DNA of 51,230 bases, from assembly GCA_020350885.1 (NCBI GenBank), contig CP070727.1, forward strand, positions 3,830,187 through 3,881,416, given 5' to 3'. Positions 37,539-45,261 of this stretch are shown here, in pieces (position 1 is the first letter of the stretch; every line of letters starts with the position of its first letter). The notes below the pieces were generated by a model that searched no databases, was not told the DNA's origin, and was given only the letters and a program-made list of their open reading frames with translations. This DNA is from a bacterium (GTDB taxonomy: Bacteria; Krumholzibacteriota; Krumholzibacteriia; Krumholzibacteriales; Krumholzibacteriaceae). A program made the translations under genes and the position numbers.

Positions 37539-38651
37539 TTACTTGACCGTAGTCAATTCACACAGTTTTAGGAAATCCGGATCGATATCTGCCCCGTGAC
37601 CTGGGGTATCGGGAACTGTTATTTCTCCTACATCGTACTGTGCACCCCCAATAATGGGATCACTTTTCAGGAATAGCCAGCCATCAAGGTCTGCATACTG
37701 AATATTGAGTCGTGCCGATACGAGATGTGCCGCAGCTGACATGCCGAGTCTCGTCTCTGTCATGCATCCTACCATGCAGCGGATACCAGCACTTTCCGCG
37801 ATGCTATTTATTCGTAAGGCTGTATTGATTCCCCCTGATTTCGCTAATTTAATGTTGAAGTGATCAACGCAGCCCATCGAGGCAAGCTTGAAAGCGTCAT
37901 GATGGTCGAACAAAGACTCATCTGCCATAATTCCTATCGTGGACTTTTCTCTTATCCGTCGCAAATTATCATAATCCCAGTAGACGATCGGTTGCTCGCA
38001 ATACTCTATTCCCATGGGCTCTAGGTCTTTCAAGACATTCACAGCGGTTCTGTAGTCCCAGCCCTGGTTGGCATCGATCCTAATCGGCAACTCGTTACCA
38101 ATCGCCTTTCTAACTTCTTTGATCCTCTCGACGTCCAGGTCCCAAGTCGTTCCCAGCTTTACTTTTATGGCCTTGAATCCCTGATCCTTGTAGCTACGGG
38201 CCTTTTTCGCCATATAATCAGGATTGGCAAGGCCTATCGTGTTATCGGTCCAGAAGGAACGTTTTCCCCCGCCGAGCAAGGCGTACAAGGGAAGTCCAGC
38301 AGCCTTACCCAATAGATCGTACAGGGCCATATCAAAGGCACTCTTGATGGTACTGTTATGTATTAAAAATTTATTGATCTCTCTCATTCGCTCCTCGATA
38401 TTGAGCGGATCCTTTCCAAGCAATAAATTCGCGAGATCAATGGCTCCGGCCAGGTTTATCGATTGTGTCTCACCGGTTATCCCGGCAGTTGGATTGGCTT
38501 CGCCCAATCCATAGAGACCCTCATTCGTGTTGATCCTTATAAAAACGCTTTCGGCACTCAGGATCTCAATGATTGCAATCCTGAAGGGCTCCTTGAACTC
38601 GATATCAACCTTATAGATATCAATGCTCGTAATAGTGAGTTTTTCTTTCAT
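37539..38651 (-). CDS. Enolase-superfamily dipeptide epimerase
   Basis: A 370-residue protein starts at the ATG at 38651 (GGGAGA 6 bases upstream), 13 bases after the symporter. The muconate-lactonising/dipeptide-epimerase layout is complete: capping domain, AIKVKLG with the Lys163-x-Lys165 pair, metal ligands in RIDANQGW (Asp193), YCEQP (Glu219) and ADES (Asp244), and the opposite Lys268 in NIKLAKSGG. The spacing fits L-Ala-D/L-Glu epimerases, which interconvert dipeptides released from peptidoglycan. Other dipeptides are possible, since specificity differs within the family. With the adjacent transporter and serine hydrolase it suggests peptide scavenging. Confidence 0.9.
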   Translation of the reverse strand: MKEKLTITSIDIYKVDIEFKEPFRIAIIEILSAESVFIRINTNEGLYGLGEANPTAGITGETQSINLAGAIDLANLLLGKDPLNIEERMREINKFLIHNSTIKSAFDMALYDLLGKAAGLPLYALLGGGKRSFWTDNTIGLANPDYMAKKARSYKDQGFKAIKVKLGTTWDLDVERIKEVRKAIGNELPIRIDANQGWDYRTAVNVLKDLEPMGIEYCEQPIVYWDYDNLRRIREKSTIGIMADESLFDHHDAFKLASMGCVDHFNIKLAKSGGINTALRINSIAESAGIRCMVGCMTETRLGMSAAAHLVSARLNIQYADLDGWLFLKSDPIIGGAQYDVGEITVPDTPGHGADIDPDFLKLCELTTVK

Positions 38652-38664
38652 TGTATTCTCCCTA

Positions 38665-40134
38665 TCAATTGCTCACTGACACTCCCCAAAACGTTTGAAC
38701 GATTCTCCCCGATGGAGGAGGTGTAGCCAGGCTTACAATAACGTAAACGACGATAGACGATAAAACAGAGATAAGGGATGGATGCGTGCCCCACACACCG
38801 ATCTCGGGGAAAACCGTGTTAGCAAGTCCATATATGATCATACCCCAACTGATAGATGCAAGGGCGCCCCATTTATTTCCCCTCTTCCAATACATGCCCA
38901 GGAGTATCGGTCCGAAGGTCGCCGCTTCTAGACCGCCAATGGAAAAAAATATGATCCACTGGATCAAAGGGGGTTCCAGCAGAGCCAAGCCCATGGCGAT
39001 TACCAGACAGACACCCATTGTTAATCTTGATGCGACCTTCATTTTTTCACTCGATACGTCGGGCTTGAGTTCCTTGAGAAGATTTTTGGCGATACTCGAG
39101 GTTATGATGATGGCCATGGCTGCAACGGTCGTTTGGATTCCAGCGACGATTCCAGCCAATACAATCCCACCTAGGGCTTCGGGCATCACATGCATTGCGA
39201 GCCAGGGGGCGATTTCATCGGGAACGGCAAGATCGGGCATTATGGAGCGACCGATGACGCCCGACAGGCAGAGGAGAAGTGTCCATATGCAAACGAGTAT
39301 CCCTCCCATCCAGATCCCTTTTTTCAGTGCCTTGGTATTCTTGTATGTGAGCGCCCCGAGCATTGCATGTGGCATGCCTACCATGAAAAGCCCCGTGATG
39401 CAGGCAATGGAAAAGGCAAACGGAGGGCGAAACATGCCGCCCATGGTGGGTGATAAAAAGTTGGCGTCGCGCGCTGCGAGAATTTCGGTTGAATGCCGAA
39501 ACCCTCCCGCGTGGCTTACCGTGCCTACAAACAGGAGTATGCAGCCTACCGTAATCACAATACCCTGCAGGAGTGTTGCCAGCGATGTACCTCGCATACC
39601 TCCTAAAACACAGTAGATCAGTACAACTACCGATCCAAAAACTAGGGAGGTGAAGTATCCCAATCCTGTCATTTGAGCTATCACACGTGCCGCTCCGACA
39701 AACTGTGTTGCCATGTATGGTAGCAGGAATACGGTTACCATAGATGCCAGGATTATGATGATCGCTTTGCTCTGATATCGAGCCCTGAAAAGATCCAGAT
39801 ACGTAACGGCATTAACCCTGCGGGCGACGATTCCGACGACTATCCCGATGGGAGCCAGTAACGAAAGATTCATAAAGATCTGAAAATTGTTCATGAGGAC
39901 CCAGGAATAGCCGTAGGCATATGTCATTCCCGGTCCTGCGATAAAAGTTCCCGCACTGGCCAGCCCGCCGGCGATGATCAAAGCGACAACTATCCCGCCC
40001 AACCCCCTACCTGCCGCATAGAATTCTTCTTCATATCTGTTGATGGGAACCTTTTCGACAATGCGGTATGCCCATATCCCGATTGCAATCAATATAGCCG
40101 TATAGGATAAAAACGAAAGCGTAGCGGCGTTCAT
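38665..40134 (-). CDS. Sodium:solute symporter (SSS family)
   Basis: A 489-residue integral membrane protein with about 13 hydrophobic helices and SSS signatures: YAAGRGLGGIVVALIIAGG near the N-terminus, PGMTYAYGYSW, DLFRARYQSKAI and CVLGGMRGTSLATLLQGIVI. Its start codon overlaps the stop of the DUF997 gene by four bases (ATGA), which implies translational coupling. A symporter preceded by a DUF997 (YhdT-like) partner is the arrangement of the pantothenate carrier PanF and its relatives. The neighbouring epimerase and serine hydrolase argue instead for a peptide or amino-acid-like substrate. The substrate is unproven. Confidence 0.92.
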   Translation of the reverse strand: MNAATLSFLSYTAILIAIGIWAYRIVEKVPINRYEEEFYAAGRGLGGIVVALIIAGGLASAGTFIAGPGMTYAYGYSWVLMNNFQIFMNLSLLAPIGIVVGIVARRVNAVTYLDLFRARYQSKAIIIILASMVTVFLLPYMATQFVGAARVIAQMTGLGYFTSLVFGSVVVLIYCVLGGMRGTSLATLLQGIVITVGCILLFVGTVSHAGGFRHSTEILAARDANFLSPTMGGMFRPPFAFSIACITGLFMVGMPHAMLGALTYKNTKALKKGIWMGGILVCIWTLLLCLSGVIGRSIMPDLAVPDEIAPWLAMHVMPEALGGIVLAGIVAGIQTTVAAMAIIITSSIAKNLLKELKPDVSSEKMKVASRLTMGVCLVIAMGLALLEPPLIQWIIFFSIGGLEAATFGPILLGMYWKRGNKWGALASISWGMIIYGLANTVFPEIGVWGTHPSLISVLSSIVVYVIVSLATPPPSGRIVQTFWGVSVSN

Positions 40135-40400
40135 TCTTTCCCTGCCGGATTTTTATCATCATCGGTCAATGGGATGTCGGGTATGAATTTCTCCACCACG
40201 AAAATCAGCATAATGACGAATATAATCGGTACCATTATATTGCCGACAGCTACCCATCGAGGAAATCCCCAAAGATAGGGCTTAATCCCCAATGTGTATG
40301 ACAATACCAATATCGCGGTAAGATAGATGAAAAAGTATATCCACGCGAGGGCGAGGCTTTTACGGCCTTCCTTGATTCGAGGATCTTCAACAAATTTCAT
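40131..40400 (-). CDS. DUF997/YhdT-like small membrane subunit
   Basis: An 89-residue protein with two transmembrane helices (SLALAWIYFFIYLTAILVLS and VAVGNIMVPIIFVIMLIFVV). The pattern DPRIKEGRKS, two helices and a short acidic tail (DIPLTDDDKN) matches the DUF997/YhdT family, which is encoded next to sodium:solute symporters. It overlaps the symporter gene by four bases and follows the serine hydrolase by 27 bases. It is probably an accessory subunit of the transporter; no reaction of its own is known. Confidence 0.82.
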   Translation of the reverse strand: MKFVEDPRIKEGRKSLALAWIYFFIYLTAILVLSYTLGIKPYLWGFPRWVAVGNIMVPIIFVIMLIFVVEKFIPDIPLTDDDKNPAGKE

Positions 40401-40427
40401 TTGTGGGCACTTTCTTGAGACCGAACG

Positions 40428-41966
40428 TTACTCCGCCTCTGTTTCACGTTTGAAGTGGATAGGATCGTAAAATGTTATTTTCAACCCAGCCACTATACCC
40501 GTCTCATCCAGGTAAAACGTGAGGAATGTTTTTTTCTCCATATCGAAGATGGGATGACGCCAGTGCACACGAAACGTGTCGTAGTGCCAGTGCTCGAGAA
40601 CACCGATATATCTGGGATTGTAATCGAAAATGAGCTTGTCATTCTCGAACTTGACTTCGGCGATCCCCGAGAAATCCTCATAATAGTTACCCGCGTACTC
40701 TTTGAGTGTTAGCGAAGGCTTGGTGCCTTTGACACGCTCAGACTGTAACTCTTTTTCTGCTTTGTTCTTCTTCTCCTTCTCTTCTTCTCTGCGCTTGAGA
40801 TAATCAGCACTCCAATCTCGTTCCGGTTCTCCAAGAAATGCATCAACAATCCTGTATGAGAGTGCCCTGGCCAATCGATTGGGTGCAAAGTTAGTGAGAA
40901 TAAGCACTCCGAGTTTTATTTCAGGGAGCAAGATTTGATAGGAAATCATGCCCGACAATCCGCCGCCGTGGCTTAATACCTTATATCCCTTGTAGTCCCA
41001 GACTCCCCAACCGAGGCCATAACCAGCGAATCGCGTGGCAAAATTCTCTTCGCTGAATGATGAAACCTTGAGGGGAAACTGAGTCGTGTGCAGCTCCTTG
41101 ATGACCTCAGGGCTGAAAATCTGCTCGCCCTCGAATTGACCACCTTTGAGATTGAACCGCATCCATTTGGCCATATCAACAACATTCGAGTTAATGGCGC
41201 CTGCGGGAGCAATAGCATCAACATTGTCATATGCTATTGGAATCAACTTACCTTCCACCATTTCGTGCGGTGCAGCGACGTTTCCCGTGCCCTTTAGGTA
41301 ACGAACGCTCGTGTTGCTTTCGTTCATGCCAAGGGGCTTAAAAATACGCTCCTCAATGGCATCGTCCCAGCTCTGTCCTGAGACTGCCGGAATGATCTGG
41401 CCGGCCACGAGGAACATGAGATTCTGATACTGATACTTAGAACGAAAGGATGCCGACGGTTTGAGATGGCGAAGGCGTAAAATAATCTCCTCTCTATTAT
41501 GAGCATTGCCGATCCAGATGTGATCCCCTCCGAAAGTTGGCAGTCCGCTTCGGTGAGTGAGAAGGTCGCGGATGGTAATCTCCCTTGTCACATATGGATC
41601 GTACATGTGGAAATTTGGTATGTAGTCTATAACCCGATCATCCCAATCGAGTTTGTCTTCCTCGATAAGCATTCCGAGCAGCGATGCCGTAAAGGCTTTT
41701 GTGTTAGAAGCGATGGCAAAAAGTGTATGCTCGTCAACTTCGCCTTTCTTTCCGATCTCTTTGATCCCATAACCCTTTGCAAATATTAATGAGTCATCTT
41801 TGACTATTGCGACGGCCAAACCAGGAATCTCCCAATCCTTTCGGGCCTTTTCGATGTACTTGTCCAAATCATTTAATTGATGCTCCCTGGCCTGAAGTGA
41901 AGATGCGCCCAGCAGAAAATTAATAAGAAACAGTGCAAGTAGGATTTGTTTTAATCGTCTGGCCAT
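40428..41966 (-). CDS. Exported serine hydrolase of the class C beta-lactamase/D-peptidase family
   Basis: A 512-residue protein is read from the ATG at 41966, which follows AAAGGTGGTG; an ATG six codons earlier lacks a site. Residues 1-26 form a signal peptide (ILLALFLINFLLGASSLQA). The catalytic motifs of family PF00144 are intact: Ser87-x-x-Lys90 in ASNTK, YQYQN (Tyr-x-Asn) and LSHGGGLSG. The last ~100 residues are a beta domain like DUF3471 (LKEYAGNYYEDFSGIAEVKF). Members include D-aminopeptidases, carboxypeptidases and esterases. As first gene of a probable four-gene operon with a dipeptide epimerase and a symporter, cleavage of cell-wall or dietary peptides is plausible. Antibiotic resistance is not implied. 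Confidence 0.92.
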   Translation of the reverse strand: MARRLKQILLALFLINFLLGASSLQAREHQLNDLDKYIEKARKDWEIPGLAVAIVKDDSLIFAKGYGIKEIGKKGEVDEHTLFAIASNTKAFTASLLGMLIEEDKLDWDDRVIDYIPNFHMYDPYVTREITIRDLLTHRSGLPTFGGDHIWIGNAHNREEIILRLRHLKPSASFRSKYQYQNLMFLVAGQIIPAVSGQSWDDAIEERIFKPLGMNESNTSVRYLKGTGNVAAPHEMVEGKLIPIAYDNVDAIAPAGAINSNVVDMAKWMRFNLKGGQFEGEQIFSPEVIKELHTTQFPLKVSSFSEENFATRFAGYGLGWGVWDYKGYKVLSHGGGLSGMISYQILLPEIKLGVLILTNFAPNRLARALSYRIVDAFLGEPERDWSADYLKRREEEKEKKNKAEKELQSERVKGTKPSLTLKEYAGNYYEDFSGIAEVKFENDKLIFDYNPRYIGVLEHWHYDTFRVHWRHPIFDMEKKTFLTFYLDETGIVAGLKITFYDPIHFKRETEAE

Positions 41967-42473
41967 AATCACCACCTTTGCCAAGTTTTTGATAATTTAA
42001 AAAAGAATATCGTATTCCCTATCATTTAGTACCCACGACTATTCGAGGATAATAATTACGTGCTTCAACATCGTATTTAAGTGAACTTTTCTGAGTTAAT
42101 CCTAAGAGGCCCTTTATCATGTGGCAAGCTCTTTCTTTCATGGATTTCCTGCAGTACGAAAAGAGATAGACTGTCCCTTCTTTTTATTCCATCCGCCTCG
42201 TGATACTTGTATTTACTGGTCCGCCCCGGATTTCTAGACAGCTTGCCTCGCCATATCCTATCGAAAGATACCCGGCTCGAAAATGGTTAATTAATAAATG
42301 TTATTGAATAGCATATTAATCCTGTTCACCACAGAACAACACATTATCTTTTTTCTCTATGGAAAACCATTCAGATACAGGTCGGCGGCTATAAGAGATG
42401 TCTGCTGGTTTACAGAGAGGCATCCGTCGGTTGAAGATTTGAAATATGATATTACAGTGCTACGCGCACATCA
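41967..42473. other. Intergenic region upstream of the serine hydrolase operon
   Basis: About 500 bases without a supported gene. It holds repeat copy D and, at 42167-42193, GACTGTCCCTTCTTTTTATTCCATCC. That string is close to the minus-strand reading of the hairpin near 9050-9090. No confident promoter for the minus-strand operon was recognised; the sequence just upstream of 41966 is AT-rich. Confidence 0.45.
42220..42310 (+). repeat. Dispersed intergenic repeat, copy D
   Basis: This copy retains CGCCATATCCTATCGAAAGATACCCGGCTCGAAAATGG (42249-42285) and an AT-rich tail (TTAATTAATAAATGTTATT). The 5' half is diverged (GGTCCGCCCCGGATTTC). It lies about 160 bases from the orphan sorting-domain remnant. 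Confidence 0.55.
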
Positions 42474-42563
42474 TCACCTAAGAAGAACTATCTTCTTCGT
42501 CTGCATAAAGTCACCAGCGATGAGGTGGTAGAAATAGATACCGCTGGCGAAATCCCTTCCACC
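42474..42563 (-). pseudogene. Orphan C-terminal end of a FlgD-like sorting domain
   Basis: About 30 residues, GGGRDFASGIYFYHLIAGDF then MQTKKIVLLR and a TAG stop, match the last third of the sorting domains of the subtilase remnant and the papain-type protease (ASG-x-YF, TKK ending). No cargo protein precedes it: the sequence upstream belongs, in another frame, to the end of the lipoprotein at 42592-44448. It is best read as the residue of a deleted secreted-protein gene. It has no start signal of its own. Confidence 0.7.
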
Positions 42564-42591
42564 CCCGCTCGAACCCAGCACGAAAAAATCT

Positions 42592-44448
42592 TTACGATCC
42601 GTATCTAAGAATGATCTTTTCTCCCCCCGCGATGATATCACAGCCGGAGAAACCAAAGACACACCTGAGCGTTGAACCTGTTACTGGCACTTCATGCCAT
42701 ACGGTGCCGTCGTAATGCAGCATGAATCCCCACCACCCGACTGCGTATACGTCTGTGCCGGAGCTCCCCCATACCGAGAGGAGACACCCGTCCACGCCCA
42801 CCTGCATCTCGCTCCACTCGGTGCCGTCATAGTGTAAGATCTCGGCGGGATAATACTCCTCGATACCCCCCACGGCGAAGACATCCGTGCCTGAGCTTCC
42901 CCAGACGCCGCGGAGCGCTTTCGCCACAGGACTGTTCATCTTGCTCCATTTCACGCCGTCGTAGTGCAGGATGACGCTGGCCCACGCGTTCTCTGAACCG
43001 ACGACGAAGACATCCGTGGCGGAGCTACCCCATATTCCATGCAATTCAGACGATGTACCGCTCTCCATCTCCGCCCAGGCGGCGCCGTCGTAGTGGAGCA
43101 TCGTGCCTCCACCCCCGACGGCGAAGACATCAGACGGAGAGCTTCCCCACACATCGTGGAGCTGGGCGTAGGTGCCGCTCTCCATCGAGATCCAGCCGAT
43201 TCCATCGTAGTGGAATATCGTGCCCGCCATCCCGACGGCAAAGACATCGGAGGAGGAACTCCCCCACACGGCATATATATCCGCCCACGTTGACGGAGTC
43301 GCCATCTCATACCACTCCGTGCCGTCGAAATGAATGACCTTGCCGCCAAATGCCACGGCGAACAGATCGCCCGGGGCGCTTCCCCACACGTCCACGAAAC
43401 CGCATAGAGATCCGCAGACCTCCTCCATCCATGCCGAACCGTCGTACCGGATCACTGTGCCCCGTTCTCCGACCGTTGCGATTTCTCCCATAGGATCACA
43501 CCATACCGATAGCAAAGTGTTCTCCGCCCCGGTCGTTACGTACCGCCAGCCGATCCCGTCGTAGTACAGCATGGCACCCGAATGGCCGACAGCATATACG
43601 TCGATGCTCGACCTCCCATGGATTCCATAAAGATGGTATCCATTTGGATTGCCGTCTTCTATATTGGTCCAGGAATCGCCGTCGTAATGTGTGATGACCC
43701 TGCTGTTTCCAACGGCGAAGATGTCGTTATCGCTGGCGCCCCAAATACCGTTGTATACGGTTGTCGTATTGCGTTTGACTTCCGTCCATCCGCCGCCGTC
43801 GAAGTGGAGTATCATCCCGGCACTACCATACTCATTTTGAGGATCATACACCTTTCCAGCGACATATACGTCGCCAGCCTGGCCTACCCACACACCGTTG
43901 TATTCTTCTCTCGTTTCGTTTCTTAACTCAACCCAGCCCACACCGTCATAGTGGTAGACTATAGCCTGATCCCAGAACCCATAGATATCAGGTATCCTAC
44001 CGACAGCATAGATATCGGTGCCCGATCGGCCCCAGAGGTCTGTCAGAACACTTCTTTTTGGAACGTTCGGTATCTGGGTCCACGCGTGGCCGTCGTAGTG
44101 CAAGGCTACTCCATATCCCACGGCGAACAGGTCGTCAGCCGACTCGCCCCAGATCCCCATGAGCGAATGATGCGTGCCGCTGTACATTGGACACCACTGC
44201 CCACCGGCGCCGTGAAATATAGTGCCGGCATCTCCGACGGCAAACAGCTCCCCGTCCCCGCTCCCCCAGATGTCCCGGATGTGCGACGCCGTGCAAACAT
44301 CCAACCATGAACATTCGGATTCCGGCGGGATTAGCTCCGGCCCCGCCGAATCGTCGGTGCAGGAAAAAATCGAAGGCATGAGGAAAACGAGAATGAGGGA
44401 CAAAATGGCCGCTACATTTCTTCTCGCCCACCGAACATAGACATCCAC
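42592..44448 (-). CDS. Lipoprotein built of ~42-residue WGS/HYDG repeats (propeller-like)
   Basis: A 618-residue protein starts at a GTG (44446-44448) with AAAGGAT 7 bases upstream. The signal peptide ends IFSC, so Cys30 is the likely lipidated residue. The rest is about 13 tandem repeats of roughly 42 residues with the pattern VWGSS-x-x-DVFAVG-x-x-GT-x-x-HYDG-x-x-W (for example DVWGSSPSDVFAVGGGGTML). Such repeats usually fold as beta-propellers and serve in binding at the cell surface. The repeats are nearly identical in parts, suggesting recent internal duplication. It stands alone; no partner gene is evident. Confidence 0.9.
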   Translation of the reverse strand: MDVYVRWARRNVAAILSLILVFLMPSIFSCTDDSAGPELIPPESECSWLDVCTASHIRDIWGSGDGELFAVGDAGTIFHGAGGQWCPMYSGTHHSLMGIWGESADDLFAVGYGVALHYDGHAWTQIPNVPKRSVLTDLWGRSGTDIYAVGRIPDIYGFWDQAIVYHYDGVGWVELRNETREEYNGVWVGQAGDVYVAGKVYDPQNEYGSAGMILHFDGGGWTEVKRNTTTVYNGIWGASDNDIFAVGNSRVITHYDGDSWTNIEDGNPNGYHLYGIHGRSSIDVYAVGHSGAMLYYDGIGWRYVTTGAENTLLSVWCDPMGEIATVGERGTVIRYDGSAWMEEVCGSLCGFVDVWGSAPGDLFAVAFGGKVIHFDGTEWYEMATPSTWADIYAVWGSSSSDVFAVGMAGTIFHYDGIGWISMESGTYAQLHDVWGSSPSDVFAVGGGGTMLHYDGAAWAEMESGTSSELHGIWGSSATDVFVVGSENAWASVILHYDGVKWSKMNSPVAKALRGVWGSSGTDVFAVGGIEEYYPAEILHYDGTEWSEMQVGVDGCLLSVWGSSGTDVYAVGWWGFMLHYDGTVWHEVPVTGSTLRCVFGFSGCDIIAGGEKIILRYGS

Positions 44449-45192
44449 CGTCCATATCCTTTCTGTTTGTTTTTCGGGTGGGGCCGCTTTGTTTCCTTTA
44501 TCAATATATGTCTTGGAACGAACTACATCAACGGCAAAATGATCCTACGCATGAGCAACCACTACGCAACTTGTTTATAACGAGCTCCGCGAAGCTGGCA
44601 CGACGCACCGGGGCGAAAGGAATCGACACCAAACGCTCCTTTCCTCACATCGACTCTTAGAGAAATCAGAATTAGAAAGCGGTACCCCGTTGGTGCCCCC
44701 GCTATATCATGCCGAGAATTCCCCGGCTCAATTAATCTCTAACAATTTGTTTTATTTGATAAAACTCGGTTCGTGCAACTGCCTGGTCACCGAAGAATGG
44801 TAGACCGTTTGTAAGACTGGGGAGCCCGCAGTTCGAATAGCGAATGCATGTTCGAGAGACAGAACGAATAGAAGATTGGAATAGACACCGATATGGAACT
44901 AAATTAGATTGACAGGTGGTTTTTCATAGAAGACAAGCCATCCGAGATATTTTGGATACATTCCGCACGGGCCGGGCCAAGATTGTCGAAAAAACTGGTA
45001 GATGAGCTGATGACCTAGCCCCTTAGATCGGATCAAGGTTGTGAGTTAAACCCTGACCGAGTTGGGCCACCCCCTTTTTCTAGATTGTTCGTGTCAAGCG
45101 GCATGTGTGGAGCCAACTCAGCGGATCGTACCGGTGCCAACCGATGCAATTCACCGTGTAGCACTGGGCCGGTGGCCGTCGCGAGTGCGAGT
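44449..45192. other. Intergenic region between divergent lipoprotein and histidine kinase genes
   Basis: About 740 bases without a convincing gene. It contains repeat copy E and ends at a putative promoter for the kinase. Short open frames such as 44478-44660 have no ribosome binding site or recognisable product. Confidence 0.5.
44655..44775 (+). repeat. Dispersed intergenic repeat, copy E
   Basis: Blocks in order: TTAGAGAAATCAGAATTAG (44658-44676), GGTACCCCGTTGGTGCCCCC (44681-44700), GCTATATCATGCCGAGAATT, CCCCGGCTCAATTAATC, then the tail ACAATTTGTTTTATTTGATAAAACTCGGTTC. It is more diverged in the core than copies B and C but has the longest recognisable tail. Confidence 0.6.
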
Positions 45193-45222
45193 TTGACATC
45201 CGCCGGATATATCTGCTACGCT
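45193..45222 (+). promoter_or_regulatory. Putative promoter of the kinase-regulator-oxidoreductase cluster
   Basis: A perfect TTGACA (45193-45198) is followed after 18 bases by TACGCT (45217-45222), a partial -10 match. The predicted leader to the ATG at 45262 is about 33 bases. Confidence 0.4.
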
Positions 45223-45261
45223 TCGTTAGATCGTTACCGAAAATCGAAATAGGGATTTGAA

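Noticed and set aside
40428..41966. Antibiotic-resistance beta-lactamase
   Set aside because: The Ser-x-x-Lys, Tyr-x-Asn and His-Gly-Gly motifs belong to the wide PF00144 family, and the operon partners point to peptide metabolism.
6551..44775. Dispersed repeats as tRNA genes or tRNA fragments, because of GGTTCGAT-like T-loop sequence
   Set aside because: No copy shows a cloverleaf or acceptor stem, and the T-loop-like bases lack the correct flanking stem.
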